From contig CADAKH010000001.1 in assembly GCA_902788505.1 (NCBI GenBank), positions 62,001 through 126,000 on the forward strand: DNA of 64,000 nt. The letters are read 5' to 3'. The notes under the pieces are model-generated. The model was not told where the DNA came from and searched no databases. It worked only from the letters and a program-made list of their open reading frames with translations. Source of the DNA: Oscillospiraceae bacterium (lineage in GTDB: Bacteria > Bacillota > Clostridia > Saccharofermentanales > Saccharofermentanaceae). Below are positions 1 through 8,946 of the stretch, one piece after another; the first letter of the stretch is position 1, and each line of letters starts with the position of its first letter. Both the position numbers and the translations under genes were made by a program.

Positions 1-171
1 TGGAAAAAAGAAGCACATTTCGATGACTACAGAGATCCTGTGAAAGCATCACTGGAACTCTTGAGAGAGCATAAGGACAGCATCTTTATCGTTGATGCCA
101 GAAATGGTTTTGAAGATGTGAAAGAAGATGTTGAATGGGGATTTACATATTTCCTTCCGGAACTTAAGTAA
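1..171 (+). CDS. 3' end of an unrecognised protein gene (partial)
   Basis: The frame is open from the first base to a TAA at 169-171, giving 56 residues of normal, acidic, globular-looking protein that contains VDARNGFEDV and ends FLPELK. The start lies outside the window. I do not recognise the family. The same frame stays open after the TAA to a TGA at 310-312, so this may be the N-terminal side of a gene interrupted by a nonsense codon rather than a true C-terminus. The downstream methyltransferase gene is in the same direction. Confidence 0.5.
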   Translation, partial: WKKEAHFDDYRDPVKASLELLREHKDSIFIVDARNGFEDVKEDVEWGFTYFLPELK

Positions 172-312
172 ACAGGCTGTCAGATATGGGGATTCATTCT
201 TCCGGAAGTATCTGATATCGAAGGTGAGATAGATCTCTGGACAAAAGAGATCGAGAAGAATTTCCGTGTGATAAGAGCAGTTTCTTATGAAGAAATACTG
301 AGGCAGATCTGA
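172..312 (+). other. In-frame open stretch after a stop codon (possible gene remnant)
   Basis: Directly after the TAA at 169-171 the same frame runs open for 46 codons to TGA 310-312. It reads like protein (for example FILPEVSDIEGEIDLW, then NFRVIRAVSYEEIL). There is no ATG and no ribosome binding site near its beginning. It could be the tail of the upstream gene cut off by a nonsense mutation, or a sequencing error could have created the TAA. Chance openness is possible but the codon choice resembles its neighbours. Confidence 0.4.
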
Positions 313-332
313 TTGGCGTTAAAGGGGATAAT

Positions 333-1091
333 ATGGCACAGCAGAACATTTACGATAACGATACGTTTTATGAAAACTTCAAAGGCTTAAGAAGCGATGA
401 GATCAATTTCAATGATGTCATCGAGACACCGATAATCACAAAAATGCTTCCTGATCTTAGGGGTAAAAAGATGCTCGATGTCGGATGCGGAATGGGCCAG
501 CATGCGATGCAGTATTCCAAGGCAGGTGCTGAGTCCGTATTAGGCACTGATATATCAGAAAAAATGCTCGCATTTGCTGTCGAAAACAATAGTGCGGATA
601 ACATCACATACAAAAGACTTGCATTTGAAGATCTTGACCAGTTGGGTGAGAAGTTCGATGTCATCACGAGTTCTCTTGCTTTCGATTATTCTGAAGACTT
701 CTTGGCATTGATGAGGAGCATTTATGCACTCCTGAACGATGGCGGATATCTGGTCTTTTCGATGTCTCATCCGATATCCACTGCTTATGACGGTGTCTAC
801 GATAGATATACGAGAACTGAAGACGGCGTAAGGCTGTATGCGAATCTCCATAACTACGGAATTGAAGGCGAGCGCCATTTCAAATGGGTGGTCGATGACT
901 ACGAGGTTTATCACAGAAAGCTCTCAACTCTCATCAATTGTATTGCTTCAGCAGGTTTCGTTATTGAAGAATGCCAGGAATCAATGGTGCCCGATGAAAT
1001 CGCAAAAAAGTATCCCGACAAGTTCGGCGGAGTAATTCATCAGCCCGATTTCATCTTTTTCAGGTGTAAAAAAATAAATTATAATTTATAA
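333..1091 (+). CDS. Class I SAM-dependent methyltransferase
   Basis: This is a 252-residue soluble protein. Motif I, MLDVGCGMGQ at residues 47-56, is the classic SAM-binding glycine loop, and TDISEKML about 20 residues later is the usual second-strand acidic motif. The ATG at 333 follows an AAAGGGG ribosome binding site. The layout matches Methyltransf_11/25-type enzymes that methylate small molecules or RNA; the substrate cannot be told from the sequence. It stands between the partial gene at the window edge and a histidine kinase, with about 50 bp to the next start. Confidence 0.8.
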   Translation: MAQQNIYDNDTFYENFKGLRSDEINFNDVIETPIITKMLPDLRGKKMLDVGCGMGQHAMQYSKAGAESVLGTDISEKMLAFAVENNSADNITYKRLAFEDLDQLGEKFDVITSSLAFDYSEDFLALMRSIYALLNDGGYLVFSMSHPISTAYDGVYDRYTRTEDGVRLYANLHNYGIEGERHFKWVVDDYEVYHRKLSTLINCIASAGFVIEECQESMVPDEIAKKYPDKFGGVIHQPDFIFFRCKKINYNL

Positions 1092-1144
1092 TATGTCCAT
1101 ACGGTTTCCTTGTTGAGATCTGAACAGCAGAAAGGAACAAGGGT

Positions 1145-3820
1145 ATGGATAAGCAAACAGGTTCTGTTTCAAAGAACAGCAAAACTACCCGTATTGCTGT
1201 AATCGGGAGTTTGATAATTGCGCTCATAATGGTGCTGGGTACAGTTTGGGTCGTTCAAAGTGCACAGCGTGACAATGAGAAAGCCGTGCGTTCGGTAAGT
1301 GTCCTCTATCTTGACGAGCTTGCCGGAAGACGTGAGCAGGTTGTCGAAAACAATCTCCAGAATAAGATCCGTGACTTAAGAACGGCGGTAAGCCTGATGT
1401 CCGATGAGGACTTAAGTGACATGGAGCATCTCCAGGCTTATCAGGCACGTATGAAGAAGTTCTATGTTCTTGATAAGTTTGCATTTATTGATTCTGACGG
1501 ACTTATCTATACCTCCCTGGGAACGCAGGATAATATTGACGAATATGCAATCGATTATCTGAATATATCAGAACCTGAGATATCCATTTTCAATCTTCAG
1601 ACACGTGAGAAAAAAGTCGTAATCGCAGTCCCTGTCGAGCTTAAGTTCGGTGATGAAGACTTTAAAGTCTGCTTCATGGAGATCGATATGAATGAGATGC
1701 TTAACGGTGTCTCCATGGAATCTGATGAAAATAACACCACATTCTGTAACATCTATACGAGAGACGGTGTCTCTCTGACTGAACACGTTCTCGGCGGACT
1801 CGCGTCAGAGAACAATCTCCTTGAGGCCATGAAGAATGCGGAGTTCGAAGACGGATATACTTACGAGAGATTTGTAGACGAATTCGGCAGCGGCAAGCGC
1901 GGTGAGGTCTCGTTCACTTATAACGGCATGGAAGAGACGTTGAGTTTTATTCCTGTTGATTCTACAGACTGGAACCTCACATATCTTGTAAGAGAAAGCG
2001 TAATTTCCGATAACATTACCAGCATATCCAGCGGCATGATCACCAGAGGCATTATACAGTCAGTCCTTACTGTCGTAGCGATGGCCGCAATGTTCCTCTT
2101 CATTATTTCTGAGACGAGGAGAAGCACAAAGCTTCAGATCGAGACTGAGACAGCACAGGCTGAAGTCCGCGGTAAGCAGGAGGAACTTGATAAGAGCAAT
2201 ATCCTTCAGAAACAGCTTGAGCAGCAGTCTGCAGCTCTTTCTGATGCGCTTAATGTCGCTGAGGGAGCCAATAAAGCCAAGTCTGCATTCCTGTCCAACA
2301 TGTCTCATGAGATCAGGACTCCGATGAATGCGATAATCGGTCTGGATAACATCGCTCTTAATGATCCCGATACGCCTGAGAAGACAAAAGAATACTTAAG
2401 GAAGATCGGAGATTCTGCTGAACACCTGTTAAGCCTTATCAACGACATCCTCGATATGTCCAGGATCGAATCGGGACGCATGATCGTAAAGAACGAAGAA
2501 TTCTCATTCTCTAAGCTCATGGAAACGATCAATACCATGATCTCCGGTCAGTGCATCGACAAGGGAATTGAATATCAGTGCCACATCGATCCGGAGATCG
2601 CAGACTGCTATATCGGCGATAACACGAAGATCCGCCAGGTGCTGATAAACATCCTGGGCAATGCCGTAAAGTTCACTCCGGAAAAAGGAAAGATCATTTT
2701 CGACGTTAATAAGAAAGCGCAGTTTGAAGGCAAGACCACACTGCAGTTTAAGATCACTGATAACGGAATCGGAATCAGCGAGGAATTCCTGCCTAAGATT
2801 TTCGAGCCGTTTGCGCAGGAAGATAATTCGACCACGAATAAGTACGGAAGTTCCGGCCTTGGCCTTGCGATAACGAAGAATATCGTTGAGATAATGAACG
2901 GCGATATAAGTGTTAAGAGTACAAAGGGCAACGGAGCGACTTTCCTTGTAACCCTGACTTTGGATGACTCCGAGAATAAGGGCGGCGAATGCCGTTATGA
3001 CATTGAACCCAGCGAGATCAAAGTGCTTGTCGTCGATGACGATCCGATCGCTTGCGAACATGCAAAGTTGGTTTTGGAGAAAGCGGGTATTGCTTCCGAA
3101 ACAGTGACATCCGGCGCTGAAGCGATCGAACTTGTTAAGCTTCGTCAGGCAAGACAGGATCCTTATAACCTGATCCTTGTCGACTGGCAGATGCCTGAGA
3201 TGGACGGCGTGGAAACAACGAAAAGGATAAGAGAGATTGCAGGTAATGATTCTGCGATCATCATCCTTACCGCATATAAGTGGGATGATATTTTCGAAGA
3301 GGCAGTAAAGGCCGGCGTCGACAGTTTCCTTGCAAAGCCTTTGTTTGCTTCAACTGTTTTGGAAGAGTTCAAGAGTGCGGTGGCAAGCAAGCGAAGTGAA
3401 GCTGAACGCAACCTCGAGCCTGTCGAACTTAAGGGCAGGAGAGTGCTCATGGCAGAAGACGTTCCAATCAATGCTGAGATCATGACCATGATCTTAAGCA
3501 GCAAAGAGATCGAAGTCGATCACGCAGAGAACGGTAAGATTGCGGTCGATCTTTACAGTCAGCATGAGGACGGCTATTACGATGCAATTCTTATGGACAT
3601 GAGAATGCCCGAGATGGACGGTCTTGAAGCTACGAGAGTTATCCGTGCAATGGATAAGAAAGATTCGAAGAATATTCCGATAATCGCACTTACGGCGAAT
3701 GCGTTTGACGAGGATGTACAGAGGAGCCTTCAGGCAGGTCTCAATGCACACCTGAGCAAACCCGTTCAGCCTGAAGCGCTGTTTAAGACATTAGCCAAGT
3801 TTATCTGGAAGAAAGGATAG
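1145..3820 (+). CDS. Membrane hybrid sensor histidine kinase with two receiver domains
   Basis: The 891-residue protein has a membrane segment at about 16-40, an extracytoplasmic sensor region of about 260 residues (Cache-like by length and position), a second membrane segment near 302-326 and a coiled coil. The HisKA box SHEIRTPMNAIIG carries the likely phosphorylated His388. HATPase motifs follow: N box NILGNAVKF, G1 DNGIGI, G2 GLGLAITK. Two C-terminal receiver domains have acceptor Asp680 and Asp818. With no Hpt of its own, it probably passes phosphate to the separate Hpt protein at 5526 and the REC-GGDEF-EAL protein at 3828, which starts 7 bp downstream. The input signal is unknown. Confidence 0.9.
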   Translation: MDKQTGSVSKNSKTTRIAVIGSLIIALIMVLGTVWVVQSAQRDNEKAVRSVSVLYLDELAGRREQVVENNLQNKIRDLRTAVSLMSDEDLSDMEHLQAYQARMKKFYVLDKFAFIDSDGLIYTSLGTQDNIDEYAIDYLNISEPEISIFNLQTREKKVVIAVPVELKFGDEDFKVCFMEIDMNEMLNGVSMESDENNTTFCNIYTRDGVSLTEHVLGGLASENNLLEAMKNAEFEDGYTYERFVDEFGSGKRGEVSFTYNGMEETLSFIPVDSTDWNLTYLVRESVISDNITSISSGMITRGIIQSVLTVVAMAAMFLFIISETRRSTKLQIETETAQAEVRGKQEELDKSNILQKQLEQQSAALSDALNVAEGANKAKSAFLSNMSHEIRTPMNAIIGLDNIALNDPDTPEKTKEYLRKIGDSAEHLLSLINDILDMSRIESGRMIVKNEEFSFSKLMETINTMISGQCIDKGIEYQCHIDPEIADCYIGDNTKIRQVLINILGNAVKFTPEKGKIIFDVNKKAQFEGKTTLQFKITDNGIGISEEFLPKIFEPFAQEDNSTTNKYGSSGLGLAITKNIVEIMNGDISVKSTKGNGATFLVTLTLDDSENKGGECRYDIEPSEIKVLVVDDDPIACEHAKLVLEKAGIASETVTSGAEAIELVKLRQARQDPYNLILVDWQMPEMDGVETTKRIREIAGNDSAIIILTAYKWDDIFEEAVKAGVDSFLAKPLFASTVLEEFKSAVASKRSEAERNLEPVELKGRRVLMAEDVPINAEIMTMILSSKEIEVDHAENGKIAVDLYSQHEDGYYDAILMDMRMPEMDGLEATRVIRAMDKKDSKNIPIIALTANAFDEDVQRSLQAGLNAHLSKPVQPEALFKTLAKFIWKKG

Positions 3821-3827
3821 GTGACAT

Positions 3828-5513
3828 ATGGACAGATTTTTGTTTGCAGGTGGATTCAAAAGACGCGTTCTCGTCGTAGACGATGAGTTAATTAACCGTG
3901 AGTTGCTGGGCAATATGCTGGGCGATCATTATGAAGTCGTTTATGCCGAAAACGGTCAGGAAGCACTCGGGAAACTGCAGGGTGATGAAAGCGATATCTC
4001 ACTCATTCTCCTTGACCTTCTTATGCCGGTCATGGACGGCTTCACGTTCATTGAAAAGATCCAGGAAAACGAGGTCTTAAAGCGAATTCCGATCATAGTT
4101 ATGACGTCGGAGAAAGAAGCGGAAGTAAAGAGCATCAAACTTGGTGCTGCCGACTTCATTACAAAACCTTATGACATGCCGGAAGTTATCCTTGCAAGAT
4201 GCGAGAGGATCATACATCTTTCCGAAGACAACATCATTATCAGATCAACTGAGAAGGATCATGTTACCGGCCTTTTCACACGTGATTATTTCTTCGAATA
4301 CATAAAGCGGATCGAGGCTCACCGCAAAGCTCCTGCAGATGTTCTGGTCTTTAATATTGACCGTTTCCATCTGGTCAACGAAATGTACGGAAGAACTGTC
4401 GGAAACACCGTGCTGATGCGCGTTGCCGATACTCTCGGAGAAGTACTTAAGGATATCGCGATAATCGCCTGCAGACCCGAAGCAGATACGTTCTATGTTT
4501 ACTGCGATCACATTGAAGACTATTCGCCTCTGATAAATGAGATTCAGGATAAGTTCATCAATTCATCCGGTTCTGCCAAGATCAGACTGCGTTCAGGCAT
4601 TTATCTGAACGCTGATGCGGAAACAGATATCGAGATCCGTTTTGACCGCGCGAAAACAGCATGCGACAAGATAAGAGGAGACTTTACTGCTTCAGTTTCT
4701 TATTACAGCAAGGATCTTCACTTAAGATCGATCTATCAGGAAAGACTTATCAAGGATATCGACCAGGCAATCGAAAACGGTGATCTGAAAGTCTATTTCC
4801 AGCCTAAATACGACATCACGGATGTTAAACCGAAGCTCAGGAGCGCAGAGGCTCTTATCAGATGGGTGCATCCGGAACTCGGCATTGTCCATCCGGGTGA
4901 TTTCATTCCTCTTTTCGAGAGCAACGGACTGATCCAGAAAGTCGATAATTATGTCTGGAGCAAAGCTGCACAGCAGATAAAAGAATGGAAAGAAAAGTTC
5001 GGCCGTTCGATCTCAGTGTCTGTCAACGTTTCGAGAATCGATATTTTCGATCCTGCGCTTAAAGAAAAACTCAGAAAAATAATCGAAAGCAACGGTCTTG
5101 ATGAGAAAGAACTTGTGCTGGAAATTACCGAGTCAGCTTATGCCGACAATGCGGGCTCGCTTACTGAAGTAACCAACAGCCTCCGTGAATCCGGATTCAA
5201 GATCGAGATGGATGATTTCGGTGCGGGATATTCTTCTCTTAACATGATCACCACGATACCGATCGACGTCCTCAAACTCGACATGGGTTTTGTCAGAAAG
5301 ATGGAAGAGGATGACAAGAACTTAAAGCTCGTAGAGATCATTTTGGACATTGCTAAATTCCTGGATGTACCCGTTGTTGCTGAAGGCGTTGAGACCAAAG
5401 CACAGCTCGACTTGCTTAAGTGCATGGGCTGCCAGATAATTCAGGGTTACTATTTTTCAAAGCCTGTTCCCGCTGATGAATTCGAGAAGTTCATCGTTCA
5501 GGAGAACGGCTGA
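3828..5513 (+). CDS. REC-GGDEF-EAL response regulator, probable c-di-GMP phosphodiesterase
   Basis: 561 residues: an N-terminal receiver domain (acceptor Asp63 in LILLDLLMP), a GGDEF-like domain at about 140-300 and an EAL domain at about 312-555. The GGDEF signature is degenerate, reading PEADT at 217-221, so cyclase activity is unlikely. The EAL side looks intact: EAL at 341-343, LEITES, MDDFGAGYSSL, LKLDMGF, VAEGVET and QGYYFSKP. I infer c-di-GMP hydrolysis controlled by phosphorylation from the preceding hybrid kinase. The gene is 7 bp after the kinase and 12 bp before the Hpt gene, so the three form one operon. Confidence 0.88.
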   Translation: MDRFLFAGGFKRRVLVVDDELINRELLGNMLGDHYEVVYAENGQEALGKLQGDESDISLILLDLLMPVMDGFTFIEKIQENEVLKRIPIIVMTSEKEAEVKSIKLGAADFITKPYDMPEVILARCERIIHLSEDNIIIRSTEKDHVTGLFTRDYFFEYIKRIEAHRKAPADVLVFNIDRFHLVNEMYGRTVGNTVLMRVADTLGEVLKDIAIIACRPEADTFYVYCDHIEDYSPLINEIQDKFINSSGSAKIRLRSGIYLNADAETDIEIRFDRAKTACDKIRGDFTASVSYYSKDLHLRSIYQERLIKDIDQAIENGDLKVYFQPKYDITDVKPKLRSAEALIRWVHPELGIVHPGDFIPLFESNGLIQKVDNYVWSKAAQQIKEWKEKFGRSISVSVNVSRIDIFDPALKEKLRKIIESNGLDEKELVLEITESAYADNAGSLTEVTNSLRESGFKIEMDDFGAGYSSLNMITTIPIDVLKLDMGFVRKMEEDDKNLKLVEIILDIAKFLDVPVVAEGVETKAQLDLLKCMGCQIIQGYYFSKPVPADEFEKFIVQENG

Positions 5514-5525
5514 ACGGAGGATACT

Positions 5526-5873
5526 ATGCTGACAATAGATAAACTTAATGAGTATGGAGCCAATACGGCAGAAGGTGTTGCAAGATGCATGGGCAATGAA
5601 GCCCTGTATCTCCGCTTGGCATCGACTGTTGCAGATCAGCCGGAGTTTGCAAAGTTAAACGATTTCATTGCTTCAGGTGATTTGAATAGCGCTTTTGAAG
5701 CTGCTCATGCTTTGAAGGGCGTGCTTGCAAATCTGTCGATCACGCCTTTGTATGAGAAAGTCTGTGAGATAACCGAGTTGCTCAGAGCAAGAACGGATAC
5801 TGATTATTCTCCGTTGCTTTCAGAGATCGGTTCGCTGAAGGATGAATTAAAAAGACTAATCGATTCCGAATAA
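5526..5873 (+). CDS. Histidine phosphotransfer (Hpt) protein
   Basis: A 115-residue, all-helical-looking protein with the Hpt motif AHALKGVLANL; His61 is the likely phosphorylated residue. It follows the REC-GGDEF-EAL gene by 12 bp with GGAGG upstream of the ATG at 5526. It most likely shuttles phosphate between receivers of the hybrid kinase at 1145 and the c-di-GMP response regulator at 3828. Length and motif fit free-standing Hpt modules. Confidence 0.88.
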   Translation: MLTIDKLNEYGANTAEGVARCMGNEALYLRLASTVADQPEFAKLNDFIASGDLNSAFEAAHALKGVLANLSITPLYEKVCEITELLRARTDTDYSPLLSEIGSLKDELKRLIDSE

Positions 5874-5896
5874 GTTGATTATTGAAGGAGATAGTA

Positions 5897-6523
5897 ATGG
5901 AAAGTTTTAGCGGCGAAATCAAATCAGTCAAGATGGATCTTGATGCGTGTCAGGTGAGCTTTACTGCCGGTGAAGGCAGCGGTCTTACAGGCGTTGAATA
6001 TGAAGGACCGAAGGACCTTACACCTGAAACATCATTTGCAGACGGTACTCTTACGATTACACAAAATTCGGTAAGTGGGATCCGTAAAGGCATTATGGCA
6101 ATCAGCAAGCCTAAGCTTATGGTTACCATCGGAAAAGATATGCTCCTGAATAATCTTGATATACATATTGCCGCCGGCGATATCAGCATGAACGGTATAT
6201 CGGCTGACTTATTTTCAGAGATTGTCGATGCAGGAAATATCAGCATCAGCGACAGTAATTTTTTGAAAGCGGAGATCGGCACAAAGGCAGGAAATATCAA
6301 CATCAGTAACACTAATCTTAATATGGTCGTGATCGATGCAAAAGTCGGCAGCGTTAAGCTTGATGCCATAGAGGATCTTGATCAATATACTATTGAGTGC
6401 CGTGCCAAAACGGGTGATATAAGGATCGGCGAAGAACGTCACGGAAAAGAGTATATTTCCAAAGGCAGCGATATCGATTGCATTAAGATAACTGTTAATG
6501 CCGGAAGTATAGAGATCAATTAA
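5897..6523 (+). CDS. DUF4097-like beta-repeat protein
   Basis: 208 residues made of short beta-strand repeats with recurring Gly-Asn/Asp-Ile-Ser patterns (AGDISM, AGNISIS, AGNINIS, TGDIRI). This is typical of DUF4097/adhesin-like beta-helix repeat proteins of unknown function. I choose the ATG at 5897 because GAAGGAG sits at 5884-5890; an upstream TTG in frame at 5882 would overlap that site. There is no signal peptide or membrane segment, so it is probably cytoplasmic. It lies 23 bp after the Hpt gene and may be the last gene of that operon. Confidence 0.7.
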   Translation: MESFSGEIKSVKMDLDACQVSFTAGEGSGLTGVEYEGPKDLTPETSFADGTLTITQNSVSGIRKGIMAISKPKLMVTIGKDMLLNNLDIHIAAGDISMNGISADLFSEIVDAGNISISDSNFLKAEIGTKAGNINISNTNLNMVVIDAKVGSVKLDAIEDLDQYTIECRAKTGDIRIGEERHGKEYISKGSDIDCIKITVNAGSIEIN

Positions 6524-6552
6524 GAGCTTCGTATTTGAAAGGCGCAATCAGT

Positions 6553-6705
6553 ATGGCAAGTGTATTTAAAGTGTATGGGATAACAGGCGATGCTAAAGAG
6601 TGGTTTGCTCAGCATTATTTTGGAACTGTTCAGTGGGAATTTGATGAAGCGATGTTAAACAGCTGGACTGATGTTGCTGCATACACTGATAAGAATCTGT
6701 TCTGA
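6553..6705 (+). CDS. Small hypothetical protein, 50 residues
   Basis: A short ORF starting MASVFKVYGITGDAKEWF and ending DKNLF. It lies between the DUF4097-like gene and the zinc-ribbon gene in the same direction. It is rich in aromatic residues (three Trp, five Phe) and has no Cys. The upstream ribosome binding site is modest (AAAGGCG, 6541 area). It could be a genuine small protein or the remnant of a longer one; I do not recognise it. Confidence 0.4.
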   Translation: MASVFKVYGITGDAKEWFAQHYFGTVQWEFDEAMLNSWTDVAAYTDKNLF

Positions 6706-6770
6706 TCTTTTATACAGCGAAAAAACAACAAAGAAATGCTCCGGCATTTTCTTGAAGAAGGAGACAATAA

Positions 6771-7859
6771 ATGGCACAGGCAAACCCTGACTATAAGTAT
6801 TATAAACAGCTCGCGGGAACATGGAAAACATTTGATGACAAATGCGTCGCTACACTCACAGATACAGTGGGGATCACCGTCAGTTTTGACGGTGCTGTTC
6901 TTGAGGGTAATTACGGCGTTGTTGCAATAGATCCTTCGATGGCTCCCGTTGCACCGACCATGATGGGCTTTGCAGGCATGCCGGGCTTTTCTACTGCTCC
7001 GGGAGAAATGACATATCAGCAGCATCCCAACGAGGACATTCAGATAAAACTCGGAGACAGGTTACTCAAGACTGATGGTCAGACAATTTTTTGTATTAAC
7101 GCTGCCTGGCACGATACTTCGGATCAGCTTCATTTAGAAATAGCCAATGTTAAGACAGCCGCGTTGTTTTATCTCGTTCTGAAGCGCGAAGCCGTTTCTG
7201 TTGCCGCTGTGCCTTTGAAAGAAGGGGAATGCCGCTGTGAATGCGGATGTGTCTTCTCCAGTAAGTTCTGTCCTAACTGCGGAAAAGCCCGCCAGGAACC
7301 AAAGACTTTCACATGCAGCTGCGGATATACAGGTCCGTTAAGTAAATTCTGTCCTGAATGCGGCAAGCCCTGTGCTGAAGCGGCATCTGATAACAATGAG
7401 CCTTCTGATAACAATAAGGTTGTTTTGCCAAGTGCCGGCTGGACTTGCTCCCAGTGCGGGACCACACTGCAGACTGGAGATAAATGCACCAAGTGCGGTG
7501 CAGAGATAAAGAAAGATATGCTTTTCGCACTCTCCGAATACATGACGACCAATCCTCCGAGATCCAATTGTCTCAGAGTATGGAAGTTCTCTGATACTCA
7601 GCTTATATTGGAGCAGGGCGGTAATCTGCGCTTCATATCGGCTAAGGTAATTGAGCCTGCCATGAATATAATCAGAGAATATGAGATCGATAAATGGGAG
7701 GAATATAAGGGACATATGACCGGTCTTATGGGCGGCAGTCAGTCTGTGAGTTACTGGGACGGCGAGAAGATGGCCGGAACTTCAACAGACCATATGCTGA
7801 ATGCGGGGGCTGCTTACAGTGCGCTGAATGCATTGTTCCTGACGGCACCTGAAGAATAA
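6771..7859 (+). CDS. Zinc-ribbon protein with N-terminal beta domain
   Basis: 362 residues. The N-terminal half looks like a compact beta domain. The middle holds stacked zinc ribbons: CRCECGCVFSSKFCPNCG, CSCGYTGPLSKFCPECG, then CSQCG/CTKCG. The C-terminal part has no known motif. The ATG follows GAAGGAG. Such ribbon-containing proteins are common in Clostridia and often lack a defined role. There is no membrane segment. A strong terminator follows directly, so this gene ends its transcription unit. Confidence 0.6.
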   Translation: MAQANPDYKYYKQLAGTWKTFDDKCVATLTDTVGITVSFDGAVLEGNYGVVAIDPSMAPVAPTMMGFAGMPGFSTAPGEMTYQQHPNEDIQIKLGDRLLKTDGQTIFCINAAWHDTSDQLHLEIANVKTAALFYLVLKREAVSVAAVPLKEGECRCECGCVFSSKFCPNCGKARQEPKTFTCSCGYTGPLSKFCPECGKPCAEAASDNNEPSDNNKVVLPSAGWTCSQCGTTLQTGDKCTKCGAEIKKDMLFALSEYMTTNPPRSNCLRVWKFSDTQLILEQGGNLRFISAKVIEPAMNIIREYEIDKWEEYKGHMTGLMGGSQSVSYWDGEKMAGTSTDHMLNAGAAYSALNALFLTAPEE

Positions 7860-7870
7860 AACAACAATAA

Positions 7871-7900
7871 AGAAGCTGCTTTTTATGGCAGCTTCTTTTA
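7871..7900 (+). terminator. Rho-independent terminator after the zinc-ribbon gene
   Basis: A perfect 9-bp stem AGAAGCTGC (7871-7879) / GCAGCTTCT (7888-7896) with an 8-nt loop is followed by TTTA. It sits 11 bp after the stop codon at 7859. The A-rich 5' flank means it may also stop the converging HTH gene on the minus strand. Confidence 0.85.
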
Positions 7901-7923
7901 TCTATCCCTATTACCGCTATTTG

Positions 7924-8133
7924 TCAGTCTTTTCTGTATTCCAATATGTCACCCGGCTGGCAGTCCAGTGCATCGCAAATTGCTTCCAAAGTCGAGAAGC
8001 GGATGGCTGAGATCTTTCCGTTTTTCATCTTGGATAAGTTAACGTTTGAAACGCCGACCTTTTCTGAGAGTTCGTTAAGCGACATTTTTCTGTCAGCCAT
8101 CACTCTGTCTAATCTAAGTATTATCTGTCCCAT
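7924..8133 (-). CDS. Small XRE-family HTH regulator (YozG-like)
   Basis: 69 residues, almost entirely a Cro/C1-type helix-turn-helix (LNELSEKVGVSNVNLSKMKNGK). It ends in the CDALDCQPGDILEY signature typical of the tiny regulators encoded next to DUF2975 membrane proteins. The preceding DUF2975 gene stops 12 bp upstream and a good ribosome binding site (AGGAGG) lies between them, so the two are one operon. It probably controls its own operon. Confidence 0.85.
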   Translation of the reverse strand: MGQIILRLDRVMADRKMSLNELSEKVGVSNVNLSKMKNGKISAIRFSTLEAICDALDCQPGDILEYRKD

Positions 8134-8145
8134 ATCCTATCCTCC

Positions 8146-8739
8146 TTACAGTGTCTCGTCTGCCTGTGTCTGTAAGGTAATGCCATAATCAAGGATAGCA
8201 TTAACTGCGATAGTTACAAGGATACCAAGAATTGCAGGTCCGGTTCCTGATGTGAGGAACAGTACAACAGATGTTGCGATAAGCACTGTCTTGATCCTCT
8301 TCTTGACGGTAACGGTGAAGGGATTTCCTTCTTTCTCGATTATCGCGAAAACAGACCTTACCAGGAACATCAGAGCAACTACAGCTACCATGATGAAGCT
8401 CATTGAAAGGATATAAGTTCCGTAAACAACGCTCATCGGATGGTCGTCGATTGCTTCCTGTACGGCAGGGATATCGGAGTGGATATCAAGAGGGACTGAT
8501 CCCAAATTGATATTGACTGCAGAAGCAGAACCGATCTCATCGTTCGTTGAGACAATGCCTGCAAATCTTCCTGATGTCACCATGTCATCGAATTCCCTGC
8601 CCATGACCAGCACCTTAACGCCGCCCCATATGCCTGCCGCCAGCATGAATATTGCAAGCGCCAGAAAGATATTGGCAGCGATCTTGCCTGCATGACAGCT
8701 CTTCTTGATCTTTGCGATCTTTACACTTTCTTCGTTCAT
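8146..8739 (-). CDS. DUF2975 family membrane protein
   Basis: 197 residues with four predicted membrane segments (AANIFLALAIFMLAAGIWGG, YILSMSFIMVAVVALMFLV, TVLIATSVVLFLTSG, ILGILVTIAVNAIL), the layout of DUF2975 proteins. I choose the ATG at 8739 because GGAGGAGA sits just upstream; a TTG at 8757 in frame precedes that site. It is paired with the downstream YozG-like regulator. The family function is unknown, although the pairing of a membrane protein with a small repressor is conserved in Firmicutes. Confidence 0.75.
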   Translation of the reverse strand: MNEESVKIAKIKKSCHAGKIAANIFLALAIFMLAAGIWGGVKVLVMGREFDDMVTSGRFAGIVSTNDEIGSASAVNINLGSVPLDIHSDIPAVQEAIDDHPMSVVYGTYILSMSFIMVAVVALMFLVRSVFAIIEKEGNPFTVTVKKRIKTVLIATSVVLFLTSGTGPAILGILVTIAVNAILDYGITLQTQADETL

Positions 8740-8791
8740 AAAGCCTATCTCCTCCAAAATTCAAAAATCTATCACCTTCGAAGATGGCTTC

Positions 8792-8844
8792 ACTATACGC
8801 TGCTAATTAATCTTTGTCAACAAGAATTTAACGATAATCGTTAA
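8792..8844 (-). promoter_or_regulatory. Promoter with upstream palindrome for the DUF2975-HTH operon
   Basis: On the minus strand TTGACA (plus 8815-8820) and TATAGT (plus 8792-8797) are separated by exactly 17 bp, a near-consensus sigma-A promoter. A perfect palindrome TTAACGAT-A-ATCGTTAA (8828-8844) lies 7 bp upstream of the -35 box. It is a likely operator, possibly for the encoded HTH protein. Confidence 0.65.
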
Positions 8845-8946
8845 GAATTATTCGGAGAACATTATGAATGTGCGTGACAGATTTCTTCGTGTGATATGCA
8901 ACGTGTTATTATTTATTGCAAATATAACTTTAATAGAGATCTACTC

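Noticed and set aside
2060..3061. Minus-strand ORFs of 80-185 codons inside the hybrid kinase gene
   Set aside because: They are shadows of the strongly coding plus strand, without ribosome binding sites or recognisable domains.
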